Of a stretch of 11,594 nt of DNA, positions 1 through 6,082 are shown piece by piece (positions within the stretch are counted from its first letter, which is position 1; each line of letters starts with the position of its first letter). The notes under the pieces were generated by a model. The model saw only the letters and a program-made list of their open reading frames with translations, did not search any database and was not told the DNA's origin. The DNA comes from an uncultured Oscillospiraceae bacterium (GTDB lineage Bacteria > Bacillota > Clostridia > Oscillospirales > Oscillospiraceae). The DNA lies in the NCBI GenBank assembly GCA_934589145.1, contig CAKTNW010000048.1:1-11594 (forward strand), given 5' to 3'. The translations under genes and the position numbers were made by a program.

Positions 1-309
1 GAGCTGCGCGCCATGAAGCTGAAGGAGGCCGCCAAGAAGGTCGAGGACGGCATTGAGGAGACACTGACCTACTGCGACTTTCCCAGTGAACATTGGACGC
101 GCATCCGCACCAACAATGTGATCGAGCGGCTGAACCGGGAAATCCGCCGCAGGACCCGCGTGGTGGGGACGTTCCCGGATGGCAACTCCGCCCTGATGCT
201 GGTCTGCGCGAGGCTACGCCACGTGGCGGGCACCCAGTGGGGCTGCAAGAAATACATGAATATGAAGCACTTGGAGGCGGCTCTGGACGATGCCTCTATT
301 GCCGGCTGA
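1..309 (+). CDS. IS256-family (mutator-type) transposase, C-terminal part
   Basis: The frame is open from base 1, so the gene starts outside the window; only the last 102 codons are visible. The protein would be the DDE transposase that cuts and joins the ends of its insertion sequence. The segment TNNVIERLNREIRRRTR (about residues 37-53 of the visible part) is the conserved IS256/mutator C-terminal motif; its Glu is generally taken as the third catalytic acid. The tail has the family pattern of a short Arg-rich stretch, a GTFPD-type turn and an amphipathic end. The visible part shows no frameshift or internal stop. It points towards the dehydrogenase gene and ends about 130 bp from that gene's stop codon. 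Whether the whole transposase is intact cannot be judged from here. Confidence 0.9.
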   Translation, partial: ELRAMKLKEAAKKVEDGIEETLTYCDFPSEHWTRIRTNNVIERLNREIRRRTRVVGTFPDGNSALMLVCARLRHVAGTQWGCKKYMNMKHLEAALDDASIAG

Positions 310-323
310 CTTCACTCAGCCGG
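302..323 (+). other. Perfect hairpin overlapping the transposase stop codon
   Basis: CCGGCTGA (302-309) pairs perfectly with TCAGCCGG (316-323) around a 6-nt loop, so the stem contains the transposase stop codon. No T-run follows, so it is not a standard intrinsic terminator. Hairpins near IS termini can limit expression or impinging transcription; that role here is inference. Confidence 0.45.
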
Positions 324-329
324 AGCCTG

Positions 330-361
330 CAAACAATTTTGCGCATAAATCTTGACGGGAC
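330..361 (+). repeat. Probable right terminal inverted repeat of the IS256-type element
   Basis: About 20 bp after the transposase stop there is an AT-rich stretch ending in ATAAATCTTGACGGGACC. Many IS256-family right ends have a similar layout: an AT-rich inner part, then a TTGAC-type core and a terminal G/C-rich boundary. The left end lies outside the window, so the inverted repeat cannot be paired and the exact boundary and target duplication are not established. Confidence 0.4.
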
Positions 362-368
362 CGATAGC

Positions 369-381
369 CTGTCCAGGACAG
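369..381. other. Short palindrome just outside the IS end
   Basis: CTGTCC-A-GGACAG is a 6+1+6 perfect dyad located just outside the proposed IS right end and before the dehydrogenase stop codon. It might be the IS target context or part of a weak 3' hairpin for the dehydrogenase mRNA. No T-run accompanies it. The rest of 310-437 shows no coding signal. Confidence 0.3.
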
Positions 382-437
382 ACTGGCAGTACAAGGATTT
401 ATTGCGATGCAAATTTCGATGCGGATGCCGCCCGTCC

Positions 438-1397
438 TCAGACGACGCGGTAAACGGGCGAGCCTGCAAGAAAAGCGCGGAGCGCCTCGCCCGCCATGTC
501 GATAATATGCTGCCGCGTTTCCAATGGCATCCACGCGACGTGCGGCGTTGCAATGCAGCGAGGGTGACAGGCGAGCGGATAGTTCTTTCCGCACGGCTCC
601 TGCGCAAAAACGTCCACGGCCGCTGCGTAAAGCTTGCCTGAATCCAATGCGGCAAGCACGGCTGGTTCATCCAGAACGGCGCCGCGGCTGGTATTGATAA
701 GGATCGCACTATCCTTCATCTTGCCGATGGCCTCCGCGTTGATCAACCTGCGCGTATGCTCATTGAGCGGGCAATGCACACTGATGATGTCACTTTGACG
801 GAGGAGCGTGTCCAGGTCAGTATAGTGGAGCTGCTCGCTCTCCAGCGTGAGGTCTGGGGCACGGCGGTATGCAAGAACATTCATGTCCATCGCCATAGCA
901 ATGCGGGCGAAGGCATAGCCGATGTCGCCCAGCCCGATGATGCCGAGCGTTTTCCCGGTAAGCTCCATCTGCCGGACGGCGCAGAGGTTCGAATCTGAGG
1001 GATCGCTCCAGCCATTGGCCTTGATATAATGGTCGAACACATTCACGTTGCGCGCTGCAGCAAAGAGCAATGCGGCGGCCATCTGTGCCACCGCACCGCG
1101 GCCATAGCCGGGGGTGTTGCAGACCACGATGCCGCGCTCCCGCGCAGCGTCAAGGTCGATCTGGTTATAGCCTGTGCCAAAGCTGTGGATCAGCTTGAGA
1201 TTTGGGCAGCGGGCAATCGTTTCTGCGCTGACCGGACAACGATTGGTAAATGCCGCGTCTGCATCGCCGATCCGGGCGGCGATGTCATCGCTGGTAGTGG
1301 TCTCATCGTAGTAAACAAATTCCCCCTGCTTTGACAGGGGCTCCCAGCTGCATCCGCCGGCGCCGACCAAATAGCCATCCAAAACAATGTTTTTCAT
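438..1397 (-). CDS. D-2-hydroxyacid dehydrogenase family (2-oxoacid / hydroxypyruvate reductase-like)
   Basis: This is a 319-residue cytoplasmic NAD(P)-dependent oxidoreductase of the family that interconverts 2-oxo acids and D-2-hydroxy acids. The Rossmann nucleotide loop GLGDIG is at residues 155-160. The catalytic triad is complete: Arg238 in NTSRGA, Glu267 in VDVFAQEP, and His286 in TPHVAW. Full length is normal for the family. At the end of the second beta strand after the glycine loop, where NAD-specific members carry Asp (as in YD), this protein has Tyr-Arg-Arg (177-179), which suggests NADP(H); this is inference. The start is an ATG preceded by AAGGAGAT at about 7 nt. It lies downstream of ridA in the same direction, with a strong terminator in the gap, so expression by read-through is possible. 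The 2-oxo acid substrate cannot be read from sequence; the neighbouring aminotransferase suggests an amino-acid-derived one. Confidence 0.9.
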   Translation of the reverse strand: MKNIVLDGYLVGAGGCSWEPLSKQGEFVYYDETTTSDDIAARIGDADAAFTNRCPVSAETIARCPNLKLIHSFGTGYNQIDLDAARERGIVVCNTPGYGRGAVAQMAAALLFAAARNVNVFDHYIKANGWSDPSDSNLCAVRQMELTGKTLGIIGLGDIGYAFARIAMAMDMNVLAYRRAPDLTLESEQLHYTDLDTLLRQSDIISVHCPLNEHTRRLINAEAIGKMKDSAILINTSRGAVLDEPAVLAALDSGKLYAAAVDVFAQEPCGKNYPLACHPRCIATPHVAWMPLETRQHIIDMAGEALRAFLAGSPVYRVV

Positions 1398-1420
1398 GCG
1401 CTATCTCCTTGCATTCTTAC

Positions 1421-1456
1421 TAAAAAAGCACTCTCTTTATTCAGAGAGTGCTTTTT
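1421..1456 (-). terminator. Intrinsic terminator after ridA, before the dehydrogenase gene
   Basis: A 14-bp perfect stem (1423-1436 with 1443-1456, core AGCACTCTCT / AGAGAGTGCT) closes a 6-nt loop and runs into a T-tract on the minus strand. It starts 17 nt after the ridA stop codon. The A and T flanks are symmetric, so it could also act on the plus strand. Only about 25 bp separate it from the dehydrogenase start, which leaves no room for a separate promoter. Confidence 0.85.
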
Positions 1457-1473
1457 GTGGACTGGTCCTTAAC

Positions 1474-1893
1474 TCAACCGGCAGCGCAGATGAGCTGGAC
1501 TTCAACGGGCGCGTTGCCGGGCAGCGTGCCGAGGCCGATGGCGGCACGGGCGGCAGAACCGGCTTCGCCAAGCTCTTCGGTCAGATAATCCGAACCGAAG
1601 TCGGCGAGCTTTGCGTGAGAAACAAAGCCCTCCTCCGCATTGATGTAGACCCAGAACGAGAGCACGCGAACGATCTTCTCACCATCGGTGAGCGTGTTGC
1701 GCGCGGCGGTGAGCGCATTGCCGGCGGCAATGCGAACGGCTTCCTTGTAGCTCTCCAAAGGCTCTTCCGCTTTGACCTTGCCGGTGAACTGAAGTACACC
1801 GTCCTTGCGCGGCGTCATGCCCGCGGTGAAGATCAGGTCGCCGTGACGGGTGGCGGGGACATACTTGCCCTGTGGGATAGGATTTTTACTCAT
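1474..1893 (-). CDS. ridA: RidA/YjgF/YER057c/UK114-family enamine/imine deaminase
   Basis: This 139-residue protein belongs to the small trimeric cytoplasmic family whose RidA members hydrolyse reactive enamine/imine intermediates released by PLP enzymes. Arg116 in the segment RAAIGLG and Glu131 in PVEVQ are 15 residues apart, matching the spacing of E. coli RidA Arg105 and Glu120, the carboxylate-binding Arg and the water-positioning Glu. The GDLIFTAGMTP segment (18-28) matches the family's first conserved strand-turn. It is slightly longer than the usual 125-130 residues. Its ATG overlaps the aminotransferase stop in an ATGA arrangement, so translation is probably coupled. That coupling fits a role in cleaning up intermediates of the partner aminotransferase. 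True catalytic activity, as opposed to another Rid-family role, is likely but not proven. Confidence 0.9.
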   Translation of the reverse strand: MSKNPIPQGKYVPATRHGDLIFTAGMTPRKDGVLQFTGKVKAEEPLESYKEAVRIAAGNALTAARNTLTDGEKIVRVLSFWVYINAEEGFVSHAKLADFGSDYLTEELGEAGSAARAAIGLGTLPGNAPVEVQLICAAG

Positions 1894-3107
1894 GCACGAT
1901 ACCTCTCAACCATTTCGCAGATACGTTCCACGGCCGAAACAGCCTTGTCGTGATCCTGCGAGAAATTCATACGGACGAAATTGCTGTATTGCTTGCCGAA
2001 TTCCGTACCGGGTGTAACAGTGACGTTTGCCTGCAGGCGGCAGAGCTTCGTGAACTGGAAAATATCGACCTTGAGCGGAGGCAGTTCGAGGAAGAGATAG
2101 CTGCCGCCCTCCGTCGGGCGCGCCCAGCAGCCGGGGCACTTATTGATGACCGCCAGCAGGTCGTCGCGGATGCGCTGATGCTCGGCGATGCGCTTTTCCA
2201 TCCAGCCATCAGGCTCAGAGAACCAATTCAGGAAGGCTGCCTGGCAATAGCCCGCGCAGCGCAGAGAAACAACTGCCTGGAGCTTTTCCATGCGGGTGAT
2301 GATCTCCGGCGTGCCGTAGCCGACGCCCAGACGGAAGCCGCTGAGAGACTCGGTCTTGGAGGGGCCGATGATGGTGATGAGCGTGTCGGGCTTTTCCTCC
2401 AGCGCACGCAGGTGGACGTACTTCTGATCCTTATCGAAGATCTGACGGCTGTAAAGCTCGTCGGCGAGGATGGCGACGTTATACTTCTTGGCAAGGCGGC
2501 CGATCTCGGCGACCTCCTCATAGGAGTACACAGCGCCGGTGGGGTTGTTGGGGTTGGAGTACAGGAAGAGCTTTACGCCGCCCTTGAAGGCTTCCTCAAG
2601 CTGCTTGAGGTCAATGCCGGAGCTGTGGCGCGGTGCGGCCTTCCAATGCATCTGGACGGGAACGATCTCGCCCTCAAAGAACTCGACGAGCTTGCGGTTG
2701 TCAAAGTAATCCGGCTCGACGATGGCGACTTTATCGCCGCGGCTGATGAGGGAGCCCATTGCGAGGAACAGCGCGCCCTGCGTGCCCGGGGTAAGGATGA
2801 TCTCAGAGTTGGGATCGACCGGAGCGCCGCTGTATTCCGCCAGCTTTTCCGCCAGATACTTGCGGATGGTGCCTTTGCCGCGGTATTCGGTGTAGGCCTG
2901 ATAGGTGCCCTCCGTGGCGTACTCCTTCACGAAGGTCTCAAGGCTGCCGGGGATCGGGGTGTGTGCGTTGACATCGCCGTGGGAAAAGTCTACTGCGGGA
3001 CCGTCCAGCTTTTCACCAATGATAGGGAGGTCTTCCTGCTTCTGAAGCCCTTCCTGGCCGGGGGCGTTGTCTGTGCCCAGACGGGCGAATTTTTCAGCAA
3101 TATTCAT
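1890..3107 (-). CDS. PLP-dependent class I/II aminotransferase
   Basis: This 405-residue fold-type I aminotransferase would move an amino group between an amino acid and a 2-oxo acid in the cytoplasm. Visible landmarks are SNPNNPTG (184-191) with Asn188, ILADELYS (213-220) with Asp216 that would contact the pyridine nitrogen, and PSKTESLSGFRLG (249-261) with the Schiff-base Lys251 and Arg259. Near the C-terminus NFVRMNF supplies Arg379, the usual substrate-carboxylate Arg. Length is normal and no key residue is missing. The start ATG is preceded by AAAGGAAG at about 11 nt. The gene is first in a two-gene unit with ridA (4-nt overlap) and has its own promoter. The substrate is not identifiable; aspartate-, alanine- or aromatic-type specificity are all possible. 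Decarboxylating or lyase side functions known in this fold cannot be excluded. Confidence 0.92.
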   Translation of the reverse strand: MNIAEKFARLGTDNAPGQEGLQKQEDLPIIGEKLDGPAVDFSHGDVNAHTPIPGSLETFVKEYATEGTYQAYTEYRGKGTIRKYLAEKLAEYSGAPVDPNSEIILTPGTQGALFLAMGSLISRGDKVAIVEPDYFDNRKLVEFFEGEIVPVQMHWKAAPRHSSGIDLKQLEEAFKGGVKLFLYSNPNNPTGAVYSYEEVAEIGRLAKKYNVAILADELYSRQIFDKDQKYVHLRALEEKPDTLITIIGPSKTESLSGFRLGVGYGTPEIITRMEKLQAVVSLRCAGYCQAAFLNWFSEPDGWMEKRIAEHQRIRDDLLAVINKCPGCWARPTEGGSYLFLELPPLKVDIFQFTKLCRLQANVTVTPGTEFGKQYSNFVRMNFSQDHDKAVSAVERICEMVERYRA

Positions 3108-3166
3108 AATGCGTCGAACTTCCTTTCGTTATAGTTTTTCTCAGAGCCCTTTAAACATCTAATGCA

Positions 3167-3196
3167 ATTATAACGAGAGAAGCGGGAAAAAGCCAA
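3167..3196 (-). promoter_or_regulatory. Sigma-A-type promoter of the aminotransferase-ridA unit
   Basis: On the minus strand TTGGCT (3196-3191) is followed after 18 nt by a perfect TATAAT (3172-3167). The predicted transcript would begin near 3160, about 50 nt before the aminotransferase ATG. The dyad-rich stretch at 3195-3222 lies immediately upstream of the -35 element. Confidence 0.7.
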
Positions 3197-3222
3197 TATC
3201 CGTTGGGAATATGGTTATAACC
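3195..3222. promoter_or_regulatory. Candidate LysR-type operator upstream of the aminotransferase promoter
   Basis: The perfect 10-bp palindrome GGTTATAACC (3213-3222) lies beside an imperfect AT-rich dyad, ATATCC...GGAATAT (3196-3212). Relative to the predicted transcription start these cover about -35 to -62, the zone where LysR-type activators normally bind. The gene directly upstream encodes a LysR regulator, which makes it the obvious candidate. Binding itself is inference. Confidence 0.45.
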
Positions 3223-3235
3223 GGTTAGGAACAGC

Positions 3236-4198
3236 TTATATCAGCGGAGGATGCTCTCTGAGATATGACAGGAAGGTATCACGCACGCTGTTATCGCAGA
3301 CGCTCTTTCCGTACAGGACCATAACAGGGCGGCGCATGTCGGGATGATCGATCTTATAAAATATTAGATTATCGGATTTCCCGGCATAGCAAGGCAGACT
3401 GGAGCGGATAAATGCAATGCCCTGCCCGGCTTCTGCCAGATAGTATGCGGTCATCAGCTGGTCCAGCTCGATAGCGATCTGCGGCTCAAAGCCGGCATCG
3501 CGGCAGGCTCGATATCCGCGCTGATAGAGGTCGTTGCCTTTGCGTAAAAACAGAAATTTTTCACCGGAAAAAGCACTCAGCGGCGTGCTGGGAGCATCCT
3601 GAGAGAGAAACGTCTCGTCTCGCAGGTCTTTGGGCGTCAGCGCATACTGGCATAGTGTCCGGTTGACAGGCGTCGTGCGTGGGACAGCGAGAATGACCTG
3701 CTCGTAACGCAGGATAAAGGAATCAAGATCTGCGAGTCCATCCGCCTCAACGGAGAGCCCGACGTCCAGTACATTGGTGCGGAGAAATTCTTTGAGATCC
3801 CGGTCGTTCGTCTCGATGAGCCGAATAGAAATGTCTGGATGTTCGTTGCGAAACGAGGCGATCAGGGGCGGAAGGATATAGGCACAGAAAAAGGATGGTG
3901 CCCCGATCCGCAGCTCACATGTGTTTTTCCGGTGATACGCTTCACAGTAGTCAGCCAGCTCTGTTTGTGCATTTTGTATCCGCCGAAGGTATTCGATCAC
4001 GTGCTGTCCCTCGACGGTAAGACGGAGCGGAAAAGAGCTGCGGTCGAAGATCATGATGCCGAGCTGCTGCTCGACCTTGCTTACCGCTTTGCTCAGCGCG
4101 GGCTGGGAAATGTAGTATTTCTCCGCCGCGCGGGAAAAGCTGCGCTCCGCATCGACCGCGAGAATGTAGGAGATATTTCTGGATTCGATCGGATACAT
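3236..4198 (-). CDS. LysR-type transcriptional regulator (second of two in the window)
   Basis: This is a 320-residue LysR regulator. The N-terminal winged helix-turn-helix spans about residues 4-63, with SFSRAAEKYYISQPALSKAVSKVE as the family's helix-turn-helix core, and the periplasmic-binding-protein-like effector domain begins near residue 90 (CELRIGAPSFFCAYILPPL). The open frame extends upstream to about 4585, but those extra codons have no LysR similarity and run through hairpins. The ATG at 4198 is chosen because the winged helix begins there and a GGGAGGTGG ribosome binding site lies about 9 nt upstream. A good promoter lies at 4248-4276. The stop codon is about 65 nt from the aminotransferase promoter, so control of aminotransferase-ridA is likely. 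The inducer is unknown. Confidence 0.9.
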   Translation of the reverse strand: MYPIESRNISYILAVDAERSFSRAAEKYYISQPALSKAVSKVEQQLGIMIFDRSSFPLRLTVEGQHVIEYLRRIQNAQTELADYCEAYHRKNTCELRIGAPSFFCAYILPPLIASFRNEHPDISIRLIETNDRDLKEFLRTNVLDVGLSVEADGLADLDSFILRYEQVILAVPRTTPVNRTLCQYALTPKDLRDETFLSQDAPSTPLSAFSGEKFLFLRKGNDLYQRGYRACRDAGFEPQIAIELDQLMTAYYLAEAGQGIAFIRSSLPCYAGKSDNLIFYKIDHPDMRRPVMVLYGKSVCDNSVRDTFLSYLREHPPLI

Positions 4199-4247
4199 AC
4201 GCGTCCGCCACCTCCCGGTGCCCAAGGGCTCTTTTGACTCTTTTTTC

Positions 4248-4276
4248 ATGATATCACGAAAACCGGCTTTTGACAA
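4248..4276 (-). promoter_or_regulatory. Promoter of the minus-strand LysR gene
   Basis: On the minus strand TTGTCA (4276-4271) is followed after 17 nt by TATCAT (4253-4248); each hexamer matches the consensus in five of six positions. The predicted start is near 4241, giving a leader of about 42 nt. The spacer contains one arm (CCGGCTTT) of an inverted repeat, so this promoter overlaps the hairpin at 4263-4308 and may be controlled through it. Confidence 0.6.
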
Positions 4277-4308
4277 GGACGCTTTTGCGTCGGCGGGGCG
4301 AAAGCCGG
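4263..4308 (-). terminator. Branched hairpin, probable second terminator or operator overlapping a promoter
   Basis: The outer arms CCGGCTTT (4263-4270) and AAAGCCGG (4301-4308) enclose a smaller hairpin, GACGC-TTTT-GCGTC (4278-4291). Four T residues follow on the minus strand. It sits directly downstream of the larger hairpin at 4314-4358, so the two may act as tandem terminators for the amidohydrolase transcript. It also overlaps the -35 and spacer of the LysR promoter, so an operator role is an alternative. Confidence 0.5.
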
Positions 4309-4358
4309 AAAAACAGCACAAGAGACGGCGGCGCTGTGCGCCGTCGTCTCTTGTGCTG
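4309..4358 (-). terminator. Intrinsic terminator of the amidohydrolase gene
   Basis: Two 20-nt arms (4314-4333 and 4339-4358) pair with only one non-Watson-Crick position around a 5-nt loop, CTGTG. On the minus strand the stem is followed by TTTTT (4313-4309). It lies about 60 nt after the amidohydrolase stop codon. The stem is unusually long for a simple terminator. Confidence 0.8.
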
Positions 4359-4416
4359 CCTGGGACAAAGGTTATAAAGGAGACTTGTATATCAAGAAGA
4401 GAGAAAGCAGAGGAAC

Positions 4417-5961
4417 TCAAAGCTGAGCGCCTTCCTCGTAGCGCAGGACGCCCTTCACCCAGACCTTGCAGATGCCCACAGGAAGCTTGATGGGATCTGT
4501 GTAGCTGTTGGTGTCGATCACACGGTCGTAATCGATGAGGACCAGATCGGCGGAGAGCCCCTCGCGGATCAGGCCGCGGTCCCAAAGGCGCAGTCTGCGC
4601 GCGGGCTCGCCGGTGATGTGGTTGACCGCAGTCTCAAGCGGCATGACGCCGAGGTCGCGGACATAGTGACCGAGGAAGCGGGGATAAGTGGAGTAGGCTC
4701 TCGGATGGGGGACTGTGCCGACGATACCATCTGTGCAGACGACATGGTAGGGACTGCGCATGACCGCCTGAATATCCTCTTCGCTGATGGAGCGATAGAC
4801 GCAGATGACAGAGGATCTTGTCTTGGAGAGAATGTGCAGCACGGCAGTGACCTCGTCCATACCGAGGCGTTCGGCGATTTTGTCAATGGAAAGACCGGGC
4901 ATCCAAGAGAAATCCTCCGTGCTTTCGGGGACGGATGCCACGATAACACGGCAGCCGTCGCCGCGGTTGTGCAGGATCTGGGCGGTTTCCTTGTAGATCT
5001 TCTCGTAGGCCGCGGGATCGGCGAGACGGGCCTCAAAGGCATCGACGCCGCCGGAATATGCCCATCCGGGAACGGTCGCCTTCAGACCGGTGCTGCCGGC
5101 ATCCCACGGATACTGGTCGAAGCCGATGTCGTAGCCTTCCTTCTGCAGCTCCTCCATACGGTCGAGGATCTTTACGACCTTGCCCCAGTTGGCGGGACCG
5201 AGGGATTTGAGGTGGGAGATCTCAAGGCGTGCGCCGCTTTCCTTCATAACGCGCACCATTTCCTCGAACGACTCCAGAATGAGGTCCATCTCATTTCTGG
5301 TGTGGACCATAATGATGCCGTCATGCTTGGCAACTGCCTTGCAGACGCCGATCATTTCCTCGGTGGAAGCGTAGCTGCTGGGCGGATAGATCAGACCGAA
5401 GGATATGCCGCGTGCACCTTCTTCCATGCCCTGCTCGATCAGATCGCACATGGCGCTGATCTCCTTGTCCGTCGCGGGACGGTTTTCGCTGCCCATGACA
5501 TTCATACGGATCGTGCCGGAGCCGAGCAGACCAATAAAGCGGCAGGAGGGATTCTGCTTTTCAACGAGCTCCATGTACTCCTTGTGACTGCGCCACCAGA
5601 AAGGCTTATCGGACTTGCCGCACAGGCAGATCATATTCTCGCTCAGCTCAGCTGCGTGCTCATCGTCGATGGGCGCGACAGAGAGACCGTCCTGACCGAC
5701 GATCTCGGTGGTGATGCCCTGACCGATGACCTGATACATTTTGGGGTTATAGAAGGGCTGGAGCTCCGAATGGCTGTGGCAGTTGATGAAGCCGGGAGTC
5801 AGGATCTTGCCTGTTCCGTCGACAATGGTGCAGTCCTCGGCTTTCAGGTAACGACCGACCTTCAGGATCAGTCCGCTGCCGATCAGTACGTCGCCGAAAA
5901 ACGGCCGGCTTCCCGTACCATCGTAAATTTTTACATTACGGATGAGTGTTTTGTCGTTCAC
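4417..5961 (-). CDS. Amidohydrolase, D-aminoacylase (N-acyl-D-amino-acid deacylase) family
   Basis: This 514-residue cytoplasmic metal-dependent amidohydrolase would hydrolyse an N-acyl (amide) bond, typically releasing a D-amino acid. The layout is that of the family: a small N-terminal beta-sandwich piece (RNVKIYDGTG... GKILTPGFIN), the TIM-barrel with CHSHSE (His62, His64), HTRNE (His220), SHLK (His250) and CTDG (Asp411), then the C-terminal return of the sandwich (GLSADLVLIDYDRVID). Where classical D-aminoacylases have the metal-ligand Cys in GNCG, this protein has GQDG, that is Asp91, as in a recognised-looking subgroup. The start is the GTG at 5961: AAGGAGA lies 6 nt upstream, while the in-frame codons further upstream have no ribosome binding site. 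It is monocistronic, divergent from a LysR gene, and ends before strong terminators. Dihydroorotase- or hydantoinase-like activity is a less likely alternative. Confidence 0.85.
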   Translation of the reverse strand: MNDKTLIRNVKIYDGTGSRPFFGDVLIGSGLILKVGRYLKAEDCTIVDGTGKILTPGFINCHSHSELQPFYNPKMYQVIGQGITTEIVGQDGLSVAPIDDEHAAELSENMICLCGKSDKPFWWRSHKEYMELVEKQNPSCRFIGLLGSGTIRMNVMGSENRPATDKEISAMCDLIEQGMEEGARGISFGLIYPPSSYASTEEMIGVCKAVAKHDGIIMVHTRNEMDLILESFEEMVRVMKESGARLEISHLKSLGPANWGKVVKILDRMEELQKEGYDIGFDQYPWDAGSTGLKATVPGWAYSGGVDAFEARLADPAAYEKIYKETAQILHNRGDGCRVIVASVPESTEDFSWMPGLSIDKIAERLGMDEVTAVLHILSKTRSSVICVYRSISEEDIQAVMRSPYHVVCTDGIVGTVPHPRAYSTYPRFLGHYVRDLGVMPLETAVNHITGEPARRLRLWDRGLIREGLSADLVLIDYDRVIDTNSYTDPIKLPVGICKVWVKGVLRYEEGAQL

Positions 5962-5967
5962 GGGTGT

Positions 5968-5974
5968 TCTCCTT
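5968..5974 (-). promoter_or_regulatory. Ribosome binding site that fixes the GTG start of the amidohydrolase
   Basis: AAGGAGA on the minus strand lies 6 nt before the GTG at 5961. It rules out the upstream TTG at 6000 as the natural start, and it removes 13 spurious hydrophobic residues that could be mistaken for a signal sequence. Confidence 0.8.
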
Positions 5975-6006
5975 AATATTAGAATTGAATTAAATATCAA
6001 AAGTCA

Positions 6007-6035
6007 TTGCGATATTTATTAAAATCACTTATAAT
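6007..6035 (+). promoter_or_regulatory. Promoter of the plus-strand LysR gene
   Basis: TTGCGA (6007-6012) is followed after 17 nt by a perfect TATAAT (6030-6035), placing the transcript start about 40 nt before the GTG start at 6083. The -10 element coincides with that of the opposite-strand promoter, so the two cannot be occupied at once. Confidence 0.65.
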
Positions 6036-6041
6036 ATAAGT
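6027..6041. promoter_or_regulatory. 15-bp perfect dyad covering both divergent -10 elements
   Basis: ACTTATA-A-TATAAGT is a 7+1+7 perfect inverted repeat. It contains both -10 hexamers and fits the loose T-N11-A pattern of LysR binding sites. It is a candidate repressor site for the LysR protein encoded from 6083. AT-rich dyads also arise simply because TATAAT is near-palindromic, so the evidence is modest. Confidence 0.4.
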
Positions 6042-6060
6042 ACAGAATTACGCAAGTCAA
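6031..6060 (-). promoter_or_regulatory. Promoter of the amidohydrolase gene
   Basis: On the minus strand TTGACT (6060-6055) is followed after 18 nt by TATTAT (6036-6031). The predicted start is near 6024, giving a leader of about 60 nt before the GTG. It faces and overlaps the LysR promoter. Confidence 0.7.
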
Positions 6061-6082
6061 ATATTTTAGAGGGGGGATATCT

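Noticed and set aside
391..425. Direct repeat of CGATGC as an IS target duplication
   Set aside because: The two copies are close together on one side of the IS end, not flanking it, and the left end of the IS is not in the window.
1950..3134. Long plus-strand open frame opposite the aminotransferase
   Set aside because: It is an antisense shadow of a clear aminotransferase, with biased composition and no recognisable domain.
4199..4585. N-terminal extension of the minus-strand LysR open frame
   Set aside because: It has no ribosome binding site, runs through two hairpins and the amidohydrolase 3' end, and has no LysR similarity. The ATG at 4198 with GGGAGGTGG upstream is better.
4618..5976. 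Long plus-strand open frame opposite the amidohydrolase
   Set aside because: It is antisense to a gene with intact metal-site motifs; no domain and no supporting start signal.
5962..6000. Upstream TTG start and hydrophobic N-terminus for the amidohydrolase
   Set aside because: The GTG at 5961 has AAGGAGA at 6 nt. The extra residues would come from the promoter leader and give a false signal-peptide impression.
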